Positions 16,848 to 25,583 of a DNA stretch of 64,000 nucleotides are shown piece after piece. The position numbers and the translations under genes were made by a program. Within the stretch, counting starts at the first letter, position 1, and every line of letters begins with the position of its first letter. Source of the DNA: CADEDH01 sp965216205 (lineage in GTDB: Bacteria; Actinomycetota; Acidimicrobiia; Acidimicrobiales; SZUA-35); the NCBI GenBank assembly GCA_965216205.1, contig OZ244139.1:682001-746000 (forward strand), given 5' to 3'. Below the pieces are notes generated by a model, which saw only the letters and a program-made list of their open reading frames with translations, had not been told where the DNA came from and made no database searches.

Positions 16848-19800
16848 ATGACCGCGACCGGGAGACCGAGCACCGACTCGCTTCGAGCTCGCGTACTCGG
16901 CTGGGTCGCCAACGACGGCATCTGGGTGGTGGTCGGAATCGCAGCTGCGGCGTTCACCGTGCTGCGGGAGGCGGGCTCGCTCCTCTCCCGGATCGGTGAT
17001 GCCGCAGGCGTCGGTTACAGCACGACGGTGTTCACCGGTCCGACCCTTGCTGTCGGCCGGACCGGGAACCTGGCCGCCGCCCTGCGGTTGTGGACCGCAG
17101 GCATCCCGGTCGGCGCTGGCGACGGGGCCGACGACGGCTCTGCCGACGGCGTCGCCGGCGTCGTGGCGGAGGATGTCGAGCTCGCGACCCGGCTGCTCGG
17201 CGTCCACGTCATCACCGACTTCGTGTTCATCGCCGCCTACGGGGTGATCCTGTGGCGGCTGCTCCGGTGGGTCGGCGCCGGTCGGTCGTTCGCAGTCGGT
17301 GGACCGCTGGCGATGGCCGCCGCCGACTACGTCGAGACCACGGTCCTCGGGGCCGTGGTGGCCACCGGCGGGGGTGATGCGCCCACCGTCGCCCTGCTCG
17401 CTATCCAGGCGTTCGCGGCACTCAAGTGGTTGGCGCTCGCGGTGATCACGGTCGGTGCGCTCGTCAACCTGTTCCGCGACGATCGCCGTCATCGTCCCCG
17501 CGACGCCCTCGGTTTCGAGTTGCAGGGCGGGCGCTCACCGCTCCATCCCGACGGCCCGTTGCCCAGCGGTGGCGGTAGCGTCCCCGTCGAGGACGACGAG
17601 GCGCCGACGGACCCCACTGCAGCGGCACCGTCGGTCAGCACCAAGGCGATCATCGAATCGGTGCAGGGGGCAAGGGCCCACGGCGACATCCCCGCCCCGA
17701 TCGCGGTCACGGGACAGTTGGTGCTCATCGGCCTGTTCTGCGTGCTCATCGCCCTCCCGGGAGGGTCCGCACTGGCCCAGACCCCCGACGTGCTGCGGGT
17801 GCAGATCGACCCCGTGATCGACGGTGACCTCTGGCCGAACGCCCGACCGTTCCTCCTCTCGACGGTCGCCCTCGGCCTCTTCGCCGTCGCGTCGGTCACC
17901 AGCGCCGTCATCGGCGGCCCCGTCCCCACCGCCCGACGCAAGACCATCGGCTCGGCGATCCCCCTCGCTGGGGCGGTGGTCGTCAGCGGCCTCCTCGCGC
18001 TGTCCGGGCTCGTGCTCGACGGGTCGCCCAGCGTCGCATCGTGGGCGCTGGTGATCGTCGTCGCCGGGGTGGCGATCGCCGCCTGGATCGCCACGCTGGC
18101 CACCGGCGACCGCGACGAGGACGTCACCGGGCCGGAGACCATCCCCAGCCGGTGGCAGACCGGCAGCGGTCCCAGCTCCGTCGGCGGTGGACCGCCCAAC
18201 CTGCTGGTCAGCCCCGAAGGGCTCAGCCGGTGGGCGTCGGCGCTGGCGGCGGTGGTCATGATCGCGGGCGGGGTCGGTCTCCTGCGGGCGGCGGTGCCGA
18301 TCGTGATGCTCGGCGACCGGTCGAGGTGGTGGTGGGCGTTCGCAGGGCTCGGCGTGGTGGTCGTCGTGACCGGGGGGATCGCGGCCCAGGGAATCCTGAG
18401 CACCGGGATCGTTCCCAGGATCCTCACCGGTGGCAGGCGGCGCCGGTTCGCGATCGGCACCGCGATCGTGGCCGTCGTGGTGGGTCTCGCCGCGTGGCTG
18501 GCGATCGACCCGTCCGCCGCTCGGCACTGGGGCACCACCGGTGCGGTCACGATCGGCTTCTCGTTCTACGTGCTCGTGATCGGCGCGCTGCAGCGCCTCG
18601 CCCGGCAGGGCCGTCCGTGGCGGGCGACCCAGCGGCTCGGCTTCGGGGTGACCACCCCGTGGACCCTCCTCCTCGTCGTCGTCTGGGCGATCGGCAGCCT
18701 GCTCAACACCCGGTCCGGCTACCACGAGCTCGATCTCCTGACCGAGCCCGCCCTGTCGGAGAGTCGTTCTACCGGCGACGACGACGGGCGGCATAGCTCG
18801 ATCGACGAGGCGTTCGACACGTGGCTCGCCACCAACGTGGCCACCGAATGTGGAGACCCGTCGGCGATACCGCTGGTGATGGTCGCCGCACCCGGCGGCG
18901 GCATCCGTGCCGCCTACTGGACCGGGACGACCCTCGAGGCGCTCCTCCCCGGGTCCTGCCGCGACCGGTTGTTCATCGCGAGCGGCACCTCGGGCGGCGC
19001 GGTCGGTATCGCCACCTGGGCCTCGGCATCCGCCGAGCCGGCGGGCCCCGGCCCGCCCCCTGAAGCCGCCGGCGATCCCACCGCCGGGTCGGCGTCGGGG
19101 GCCGTGTCCGAGGCCGATCGCCCCACCACCGGCGCCGACCCGACCGCCGGATCAGCGCCGGCGACAGCCTCTGAGGCCGATCGCCCCACCACCGATGCGC
19201 TGGTCGCCATGAGCCGCGACGATCCGCTGGCGGCCACCGTCGCCGCCCTCCTCCTGCGCGACCTGCCTCAGCCACTCACCGGGCTACGAACCGCATGGGA
19301 CGACCGCGGCGGCGTGCTCGAGAGTCGCTGGGTCGATGTCACCGCGGCGGCCGCTGCGAGTCAGCGACCGAGGTCCGAGCCGGAGGCCGCCGGGACGGGC
19401 GGCGAACCGCCGGGGCGCGACGAGCGCGGCGACGACGGAGGCGGCGTGTTCGGTCAACCGGGCGCACCCCGATCGATGCGCGACCTCGGACCCCCAGCGG
19501 AGGGTTGGGCCCCGATCGTGGTGCTCAACTCGGCGTCGGTGATCGACGGCTGCCGAGCGCTCATCACCACGCTCGACGACCAGCCGACGGTCGGCAACGG
19601 CGACTGTCTCGCCACCACCCCGGCCCTCGCACCGTCGATGATGCCCGACCAGGAGCAGCCCGCCGGTCGACCGGTCACCGGGGTGAGCGGTGCCTCGATC
19701 GACGTGCTCGACCGGCTCACCGTCGAAGGAGCCGGCTGCGAACCCGACGATCGACCTCGACCGGAACTGCCCGTCGTCACCGGAGCGTTGGCCGCAGCGC

Positions 19801-20345
19801 GGTTCCCGTACATCACACCGTCGGGCTCGGTCCGTTACTGCGTCAACGAGATCGAGCGCGAGCTCTACCTCGTCGACGGCGGCTACTTCGAGAACACCGG
19901 GCTACTCGCCGTCCTCGAGGTGTGGAACGAGATCGAGCCCCGCGTCGAGGCTCACAACGCCGATCCCGACAACCGCCCGATCGTCCCCTGGATCCTCTAC
20001 CTCGACAACAGCTACCGCCAGAACCAACCGGCCACCGACGAGGGCCGGCCGCTCGAGCTGCTCGTACCCGTCCGGACGTTCTTCCAGAACCAGGTGGCGA
20101 GCCCGGCGGCCCTCCAGCAGCAGGCGGCGGCCGCCATGATCGACTTCGGCTCGAACCGCAACTGCGCCGGCGGCGGCTACACCCGCCTCGGACCCGAGGC
20201 CCGTCCCGAGGTGGCGGCCCCGCTGGGATGGGTGCTGTCGGCCGCGTCCCGGGATTCCCTCGACGGCTTCCGGGTCGATGCCCTCGGCCGCGACGACACC
20301 TGTCTCGCCGCACTGACCGGCCTGCTCGGCGTTCGCGAGCCGTGA
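16848..20345 (+). CDS. Large multi-spanning membrane protein with patatin-like lipase domain
   Basis: An 1165-residue protein. About 13 hydrophobic spans occupy residues 20-620. The C-terminal half has patatin landmarks: the oxyanion segment AAPGGGIRAAYW (about 680-690), the nucleophile motif GTSGGA (Ser715) and the catalytic-dyad DGGYFENTGL (Asp1010). A Pro/Ala/Thr-rich insertion with an internal near-duplicate (two copies around SEADRPTT, nt 19050-19200) follows the nucleophile. It probably hydrolyses a membrane lipid or acyl ester. The fused membrane region is unusual for patatins, which are normally soluble or singly anchored. Its stop overlaps the next gene's start by one base (TGATG), so the two are likely coupled. 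Confidence 0.78.
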   Translation: MTATGRPSTDSLRARVLGWVANDGIWVVVGIAAAAFTVLREAGSLLSRIGDAAGVGYSTTVFTGPTLAVGRTGNLAAALRLWTAGIPVGAGDGADDGSADGVAGVVAEDVELATRLLGVHVITDFVFIAAYGVILWRLLRWVGAGRSFAVGGPLAMAAADYVETTVLGAVVATGGGDAPTVALLAIQAFAALKWLALAVITVGALVNLFRDDRRHRPRDALGFELQGGRSPLHPDGPLPSGGGSVPVEDDEAPTDPTAAAPSVSTKAIIESVQGARAHGDIPAPIAVTGQLVLIGLFCVLIALPGGSALAQTPDVLRVQIDPVIDGDLWPNARPFLLSTVALGLFAVASVTSAVIGGPVPTARRKTIGSAIPLAGAVVVSGLLALSGLVLDGSPSVASWALVIVVAGVAIAAWIATLATGDRDEDVTGPETIPSRWQTGSGPSSVGGGPPNLLVSPEGLSRWASALAAVVMIAGGVGLLRAAVPIVMLGDRSRWWWAFAGLGVVVVVTGGIAAQGILSTGIVPRILTGGRRRRFAIGTAIVAVVVGLAAWLAIDPSAARHWGTTGAVTIGFSFYVLVIGALQRLARQGRPWRATQRLGFGVTTPWTLLLVVVWAIGSLLNTRSGYHELDLLTEPALSESRSTGDDDGRHSSIDEAFDTWLATNVATECGDPSAIPLVMVAAPGGGIRAAYWTGTTLEALLPGSCRDRLFIASGTSGGAVGIATWASASAEPAGPGPPPEAAGDPTAGSASGAVSEADRPTTGADPTAGSAPATASEADRPTTDALVAMSRDDPLAATVAALLLRDLPQPLTGLRTAWDDRGGVLESRWVDVTAAAAASQRPRSEPEAAGTGGEPPGRDERGDDGGGVFGQPGAPRSMRDLGPPAEGWAPIVVLNSASVIDGCRALITTLDDQPTVGNGDCLATTPALAPSMMPDQEQPAGRPVTGVSGASIDVLDRLTVEGAGCEPDDRPRPELPVVTGALAAARFPYITPSGSVRYCVNEIERELYLVDGGYFENTGLLAVLEVWNEIEPRVEAHNADPDNRPIVPWILYLDNSYRQNQPATDEGRPLELLVPVRTFFQNQVASPAALQQQAAAAMIDFGSNRNCAGGGYTRLGPEARPEVAAPLGWVLSAASRDSLDGFRVDALGRDDTCLAALTGLLGVREP

Positions 20346-21385
20346 TGTTCGCGGTCGCCCTCATCGTGGTCGTCGCCGTGGAGGGCTTGTTCCTCCTCAC
20401 GGTGCTGCGCCGGTGGCGGGCCACCAACCGTGCCGCCCCCGTCCGACTCCGGAAGGAGGCGACCGTCGGCACCCTGGTGTGGCTCCGGGGCAGCCCGCAC
20501 GGGCGCCTCGACGGCATCGCCCGCTTCGAGTACCAGGCCCTCGTGCCCCGTCGGCTGTGGGACCTGGTCCGGTGGGGGATAGGTCGCAGCGGCTGGCACC
20601 GGCGGCACCGCCGGATGCCGGCTGGTGTGGTGAAGCCGAGTGGCGACTTCGCCGACGACGTGGCGGCCGAGGCCAACCGCCGCCTCGACAAGCCGTGGCT
20701 GTTGAACCACAGCAAGCGGACCTATGTGATCGCCGCCCTCTACGGCGCCAAGCGGGGCTATGCGTTCGACGAGGAGCTCCTGTGGGCCGCCTGCATGCTC
20801 CACGCCACCGGGCTGGGGGCGCCGCCGCCGGGTCGATCGCCGGGCATCGGTGTCGACGAGTGCTACTCGATCCGGAGCGCCGACATCGCCGCCTCGGTCG
20901 CGGTCGCCCACGGCCGAAGTTCCGAGTGGATCGATCGGCTGCGGGAGGCGATCCTCCTCCATCCGAACCCCGCGGTGTCGAAGTCGCTGGGGATCGAGGC
21001 GTGGCTGCTCCACGTGGCCAACGCGATCGACATCACCGGGCTCGGCTATCACCGGGTGTATTCCGAGGCGATCGACCGGGTGTACCTGCAGTGCCCACTC
21101 CTCGATCAGCAGACCGCCGTGCTCGACACCCTGGCGAACGAGGCCAACCACAACCGTAGTTGCCGGGCAGCCGCACTCGGCCGGATCGGCGTCGGCCGGC
21201 TCCGGGTCCTGCCGTGGCTCATCGCCACGTCACCGATCTACGACCTCTACCACCTCAACGCCCCGTCCTCATCACCCTCACCCGCCCAGCCCCCGTCGCC
21301 GGAGTCACCCGCCACGCCCCCGTTGCCGGAGTCACCTGCCTCGCCCGACTCGCCGCCCCTGCCCCCCGGCCCACCATCCCGGTGA
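20345..21385 (+). CDS. HD-domain-like protein, membrane-anchored, with altered HD motif
   Basis: A 346-residue protein beginning with a membrane segment (VALIVVVAVEGLFLLTVL). The middle resembles cyanamide-hydratase/HD-phosphohydrolase-like domains: NHSKRTYVIAAL, then DEELLWAACMLHATGLG and SVAVAHGRSSEWIDRLREAILLH. The usual His-Asp doublet is His-Ala here (LHATG), so metal-dependent hydrolysis may be lost. The last ~35 residues are a Pro/Ser-rich tail with tandem PESPA-type units. ATG 20345 is chosen because it overlaps the patatin-like gene's stop; the frame extends far upstream only as a shadow of that gene. Function unknown; coupling suggests work with the patatin-like protein. Confidence 0.65.
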   Translation: MFAVALIVVVAVEGLFLLTVLRRWRATNRAAPVRLRKEATVGTLVWLRGSPHGRLDGIARFEYQALVPRRLWDLVRWGIGRSGWHRRHRRMPAGVVKPSGDFADDVAAEANRRLDKPWLLNHSKRTYVIAALYGAKRGYAFDEELLWAACMLHATGLGAPPPGRSPGIGVDECYSIRSADIAASVAVAHGRSSEWIDRLREAILLHPNPAVSKSLGIEAWLLHVANAIDITGLGYHRVYSEAIDRVYLQCPLLDQQTAVLDTLANEANHNRSCRAAALGRIGVGRLRVLPWLIATSPIYDLYHLNAPSSSPSPAQPPSPESPATPPLPESPASPDSPPLPPGPPSR

Positions 21386-21412
21386 CCCGCACCGGGTACC
21401 GCCAGCAACGCT

Positions 21413-21638
21413 GGCAGCGGTTTGCACGCGGGGTGAGCGTGGGATCTGCCAGGGCGCAGTGGCGTTGGGATCTGGCAGCGTTTTGCACGCGGGGTGCGCG
21501 TCAGATCTGCCAGACACGGGTGGTGCTGGGATCTGGCAGCGTTTTGCACGCGGGGTGCGCGTCAGATCTGCCAGACACGGGTGGTGCTGGGATCTGGCAG
21601 CGGTTTGCACGCGGGTGCGCGTCAGATCTGCCAGGGCG
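21413..21638. repeat. 61-bp tandem repeat tract with internal inverted repeats
   Basis: Three full copies (21413, 21474, 21535) and a fourth partial copy from 21596, with a period of exactly 61 bases. Copies 2 and 3 are identical; copy 1 differs at several bases. Each unit has CTGGCAG facing CTGCCAG about 30 bases later and a central GCAC/GTGC arm, so it could fold in DNA or RNA. It fills most of the 302-base gap between two convergent genes. The period is not a multiple of three and no conserved reading frame is apparent, so it is not coding. There are no unique spacers, so it is not CRISPR. Confidence 0.85.
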
Positions 21639-21686
21639 GATCGGGTTGGAGCGAACTGGTGGTGGCGGTCGGTCGGGGCTGGGCGG

Positions 21687-22916
21687 TCAGACTCGCTCGA
21701 TGATCGTGGCCGTGCCCATACCGCCACCGGTGCACATCGCCACGAGGCCGGTCTGCAGGTCCCGGCGCTCCAGCTCGTCGATCAGGGTGCCGATCAGCAT
21801 CGCGCCGGTGGCCCCGATCGGGTGACCGAGCGCAATGGCGCCACCGTTGACGTTCACCTTCTCGGGATCGGCGCCGGTGTCGGCGAAGAACCGCAGCACC
21901 ACCGAGGCGAACGCCTCGTTGACCTCGAGCAGGTCGATGTCGTCGATCGTCATCCCGGCCTTGCCGAGGCACTTGTTGGCGGCCGGACCGGGAGCGGTGA
22001 GCATGATCAGCGGCTCGTCGGCCGCCACGGCCGACATCACGATCTTCGCCCGGGGGGTCAGCCCGTTCGCCCTGGCGTAGTCGGGCGAGGCGACCAGCAC
22101 CGCTCCTGCGCCGTCGACAACGCCCGAGCTGTTCCCGGCGTGGTGCACGTGCTCCAGGGTGACGCCAGGGTACTTCTTGGCCACCAGCTCCCGCATCGTC
22201 AGGTCGCTCTGCTCCATCTTGAAGTCGACCATCTTGGCGAAGCTCGGGTTGAGCGATGCCAGGCCCTCGGCGGTGGTCTCTGGCCGCGGGTACTCCTCGG
22301 CGTCGAGCGCCACCGTGCCGTCGTCGTCGACGATCGGGATCAAGCTTCGCTCGAAGCGGCCCTCGGCGATCGCCGCCGCGGCCCGGCGCTGGCTCTCGAG
22401 ACCCAGTGCATCGCACGCCTCGCGGGTCGAGCCGTCGAGTGTCGCGATGAGGTCGGCCGAGAGGCCCTGCGGTACCTGGGGGTGCACGTCGAGCAGGTGC
22501 TCGTTGTTGGCGTGGAAGCCGTCGGTGCCGTTCCTCGCCGGTCGACTCATCGACTCGACCCCGCACCCGATCACGAGGTCCTGGTGGCCGGAAGCGACCC
22601 CCATCGCGCCGAACGTGACCGCCTGTTGACCAGAACCACAGAACCGGTTGAGGGTGACCCCGGGCACCGAGATCGGCCACCCGGCATCGAGCACCGCCAT
22701 CCGCCCGATGTCGTGGGCGTGGTCGCCCGCATGTGAGCCGTTGCCGCACACCACGTCCTCCACGTCGGCCGGGTCGAAACCGACCCGCTCCTGGAGGCCG
22801 TTCAACACCTGTCCCAACACCTTCTGCGGGTGGATGGGGGAGAGCGCTCCCTTGTCCTTCTTGCCGATGCCCCGGGGGGACCGCACCGCATCGATGATCC
22901 ACGCTTCCTGTGCCAT
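21687..22916 (-). CDS. Acetyl-CoA acetyltransferase (thiolase)
   Basis: A 409-residue thiolase catalysing acetyl-CoA condensation or beta-ketoacyl-CoA cleavage. The acylated cysteine is Cys93 in NRFCGSGQQAV. The C-terminal catalytic segments are present: VNGGAIALGHPIGATGAM (His) and AMCTGGGMGTATII (second Cys). The start at ATG 22914-22916 gives the canonical MAQEAWIIDAVRSPRG. TAGCCT (22925-22930, minus) lies 8 bases upstream, indicating a leaderless transcript, and the longer frame upstream is a shadow. The beta-oxidation role is the default inference; no other beta-oxidation gene is adjacent. Confidence 0.9.
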   Translation of the reverse strand: MAQEAWIIDAVRSPRGIGKKDKGALSPIHPQKVLGQVLNGLQERVGFDPADVEDVVCGNGSHAGDHAHDIGRMAVLDAGWPISVPGVTLNRFCGSGQQAVTFGAMGVASGHQDLVIGCGVESMSRPARNGTDGFHANNEHLLDVHPQVPQGLSADLIATLDGSTREACDALGLESQRRAAAAIAEGRFERSLIPIVDDDGTVALDAEEYPRPETTAEGLASLNPSFAKMVDFKMEQSDLTMRELVAKKYPGVTLEHVHHAGNSSGVVDGAGAVLVASPDYARANGLTPRAKIVMSAVAADEPLIMLTAPGPAANKCLGKAGMTIDDIDLLEVNEAFASVVLRFFADTGADPEKVNVNGGAIALGHPIGATGAMLIGTLIDELERRDLQTGLVAMCTGGGMGTATIIERV

Positions 22917-23056
22917 GACGGCCAAGGCTACGACCGACCCGATTCGAGCTCGAAATCGGTCCGTGCAGCGACTCTCCCGGGTGTTGTCGACCCGGCCTTC
23001 CTCGACTACCTTGCGGCGATCAGTGTTCCCGTGTTCACCGTTGCTCGGAGGCAGTC

Positions 23057-23539
23057 GTGTTCGAATCGGTGGTCGTGCTCCGGCACGCATCGGCCGGGGA
23101 TCCCGCAGCGTGGTCCGACGGTGATCTCGCTCGACCGCTCGACCCCGACGGTCTGACCGACGCGCTGTCGCTCCCTGACGAGCTCGCATCCTGGCCGATC
23201 GACGAGATCTGGACGAGTCCCGCGATCCGTTGCCAGCACACTGTCGCCGCCGTCGCCGCCCACCGCCGTATACCCGTCTTCATCGCTGAATGGCTGTGGA
23301 TCGGTAGCGACCCGGCGGCGCTGGCCGACGGTTTGCTGAAGGTCGGCCGCTCGGTGCTGCTCTGCTCCCACCGGCAGTTGCTGCCCGACGTCTTCGCTGC
23401 GCTCGGCGAGGCCCCGTCGGCCATCGAGGCCGACAGGTTCGCGCTCGACAAAGGCGCAGCGTGCGGCCTCCGCTTCCGCGACGGGGTCATCGCCGACGTG
23501 GAGCTCGTCGAGTCCCGCCGACCGGCTCGGTTGTCCTAG
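23057..23539 (+). CDS. SixA-like phosphohistidine phosphatase (histidine phosphatase superfamily)
   Basis: A 160-residue single-domain histidine phosphatase. The phosphorylated histidine lies in the VVLRHASAG motif near the N-terminus; the second catalytic Arg/His pair is suggested by SPAIRCQHT and CSHRQLL. SixA proteins dephosphorylate histidine phosphotransfer proteins; the substrate here is not identified and some family members act on small phosphoesters. GTG start with GGAGG 5 bases upstream. It ends 4 bases inside the convergent MFS gene. Confidence 0.8.
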   Translation: MFESVVVLRHASAGDPAAWSDGDLARPLDPDGLTDALSLPDELASWPIDEIWTSPAIRCQHTVAAVAAHRRIPVFIAEWLWIGSDPAALADGLLKVGRSVLLCSHRQLLPDVFAALGEAPSAIEADRFALDKGAACGLRFRDGVIADVELVESRRPARLS

Positions 23540-24942
23540 CCGACGGCCGACTGCGTCGCCGCCGGGCGGGGGGCGAGCTTCGGGAACACCGCACCGAAGG
23601 TGACGGTCTGGCCAACGAAGGACAGCAGTGCCAACAGCCACAGCACCCGCATCACCGAGAGATGGTCGGTGGGGGAGTCGGGCCGTCCCACCACGGCCAC
23701 CGCCAGCGCGATCGCCATCGCCAACGAGAGCTGGAACACCGTCGTCCGCCCGGCCCCCGCCATGCCGAACCGGGCCGGGGCGACGTCGCGCATGGTCGCC
23801 CCGACGAGCATCGCGAAGCTGCAGCCGGCGGCCACGCCGAGGACCATGCCGGGGACGATGATGGCGAGGGCCGACGGGTCGTCGTCGGTGAGCAGCAGCT
23901 GGAGCGCCATCGCCGAGATTCCCGCCAGACCACCGATCGTGAGCACGGGGGCCACCCCGAACCGGTCGGCGGCCCGGCCGGCGAACGGCGCCAGCACGGC
24001 GGCCACCAACGGCCCGGGCACGACCACGAGTCCAGTCTGGATGACATCCCACCCCCAGACCTCCTGGATGTAGGACGGGAGCGGTACGAAGTAGGCGAAG
24101 AACGCCACCACGAAGAACACCGAGCCGACGTTCCCGATCGTGTAGCTCGGGACCCGGAACAGGTCGAGGTCGAACAGGGGACTCGGGTGGCGGCTCGACC
24201 GCACCACGAACAGCACCACCAGCACAGCACCGACCACGAACGTCGAGATCGTCGATGCCGTGGCCCAGCCCGCCTCCGAGCCCCGCACGATGCCGAGCAC
24301 CATCGAGCCCACGCCGATCGTGCCCAGCGGTATCGACACCAGGTCGACCCGGGCCGGGATCGTCGGGTTCCGGCTCTCGGTGAGCCAGAGCAGGCCGGCT
24401 GTGGCGGCGCCGAGCGCGATCGGCACGTTGATGAGGAAGACGGAACGCCAGCCGAGGACGCCCACGAGGAAGCCACCGAGTGGTGGACCCACGGCGGCGG
24501 CCAGTCCGCCCATCGCCCCCCAGACCCCGATCGCCATCTGCCTGCGCTCCGGTGGGAACGCGCTCAGGAGCAGCGCCAGCCCCGACGGAAACTGCATCGC
24601 CCCGCCCACCGACTGCAGCACCCGAGCGGCGATGAGGGCCTCGATGCCGTTCGCCATGCCGGCGGCGAACGACCCGACGGCGAACACGATCAGTCCGAGG
24701 AGGAAGACCCATCTGCGCCCGTAGCGGTCGGCCGCCCACCCGGCTACGAGCAGCAGGGCGGCCAGGCCGATGTTGTAGGCGGTGATGATCCATGACAGCG
24801 TCGACTCCGCCGCATCGGGAAAAGCGTCCCTGATCTCCGGGAGCGCGAGCGCGATCACGGTGATCTCCATGCTCACCATGAACCCCACGAGCGACGTGAC
24901 GCCGAGGGTGTGCCAACTGCGATCGGGCGGAGAATCCGTCAC
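23536..24942 (-). CDS. MFS transporter, EmrB/QacA-like drug exporter family
   Basis: A 468-residue proton-coupled exporter with about 14 hydrophobic spans. The first loop motif is AGWAADRYGRRWVFLLG, matching MFS motif A (GxLaDrxGrr), and a motif C-like segment GAMGGLAAAVGPPLGGFLVG lies in span 5. Substrate likely hydrophobic drugs or lipids but not readable. GTG start at 24942 with TAGGCT (24949-24954, minus) 6 bases upstream suggests leaderless transcription. It faces the 31-bp repeat tract upstream and overlaps the convergent SixA-like gene by 4 bases. Confidence 0.85.
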   Translation of the reverse strand: MTDSPPDRSWHTLGVTSLVGFMVSMEITVIALALPEIRDAFPDAAESTLSWIITAYNIGLAALLLVAGWAADRYGRRWVFLLGLIVFAVGSFAAGMANGIEALIAARVLQSVGGAMQFPSGLALLLSAFPPERRQMAIGVWGAMGGLAAAVGPPLGGFLVGVLGWRSVFLINVPIALGAATAGLLWLTESRNPTIPARVDLVSIPLGTIGVGSMVLGIVRGSEAGWATASTISTFVVGAVLVVLFVVRSSRHPSPLFDLDLFRVPSYTIGNVGSVFFVVAFFAYFVPLPSYIQEVWGWDVIQTGLVVVPGPLVAAVLAPFAGRAADRFGVAPVLTIGGLAGISAMALQLLLTDDDPSALAIIVPGMVLGVAAGCSFAMLVGATMRDVAPARFGMAGAGRTTVFQLSLAMAIALAVAVVGRPDSPTDHLSVMRVLWLLALLSFVGQTVTFGAVFPKLAPRPAATQSAVG

Positions 24943-25099
24943 CGGGCGAGCCTAACGGTGCACCCTCGCTGCAGCCCCACCCGACACTGGCCTTCCGGTG
25001 CGGCGACGCCGAGGCCGACGCCCTCGGCCGGGTTCACACCCAGCTCGGCAGCGTTGCCGTTGCCGCTGCTCACCACCCACCGGTTGCCGAGCCGGCAGA

Positions 25100-25291
25100 T
25101 TCTGCCTGTCGGCTGCCCCCCGTCACCCGCTTCTGCCTGTCGGCTGCCCTGACTATGACGCCTGGGGACCGGCAGAACCGGGTGGCGAGGTGCGGTCGGC
25201 CGGCAGAACCGGGTGGCGAGGTGCGGTCGACCGGTGGAACCGGGTGGTGAGGTGCGGTCGATCGGTGGAACCCGGTGGTGAGGTGCCGTGG
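25100..25291. repeat. 31-bp repeat array with an orientation switch
   Basis: Two units starting TTCTGCCTGTCGGCTGCC lie at 25100 and 25131 (period 31). After a short join, four units of the reverse-complement type start near 25169, 25200, 25231 and 25262 (GGCAGAACCGGGTGGCGAGG and variants), again with period 31. The two groups are roughly inverted relative to each other, so the tract could form a large hairpin. Units drift by a few bases and there are no spacers. Confidence 0.75.
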
Positions 25292-25385
25292 TCCGGTGGG
25301 GCTCCTGCAAGGCGAGCGTGCCGGGCCGCTCCATCGCCGGCGCCCGGTCTGGCCGCCGGACTGGCCTCCAACGGTGAGGTGGCCC

Positions 25386-25413
25386 GGGGATCGGGCCCCA
25401 CAACCCGATCCCC
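25386..25413. repeat. Perfect inverted repeat in the gap
   Basis: GGGGATCGGG (25386-25395), 8-base loop, CCCGATCCCC (25404-25413). No gene ends nearby on either strand (the flanking genes diverge), so a terminator role is unlikely. Confidence 0.5.
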
Positions 25414-25583
25414 GCTGACCACCCGGGGTTCCGCCGCCCCGAGCTCGGCGTGGCAGGGCTCCGGAGAGCCGCTCACCACACGCTGACCCAAGATTGATCG
25501 GACGGTCCCCCCGGGCTGTGAGCGTTCGGGCAGCTCAGAAGGCCGATCGGCCCAGACGCCCGGCCTGCTAGCCTTGTCGATTG

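Larger units (their letters stand above)
24955..25568. other. Long gene-free gap between divergent genes, holding repeats and palindromes
   Basis: Apart from the 31-bp repeats (25100-25291), this stretch shows several inverted repeats, including 25386-25413 and the palindrome GGCCGATCGGCC near 25542. Open frames here show neither family motifs nor conserved repeat phase, so I see no gene. It may be a decayed gene or an expanding extragenic repeat region. Confidence 0.5.

Noticed and set aside
21413..21638. CRISPR array
   Set aside because: Repeats are directly adjacent with no unique spacers, and no cas genes are present.
25100..25291. CRISPR array
   Set aside because: 31-bp units are contiguous, degenerate and change orientation; no spacers or cas genes.
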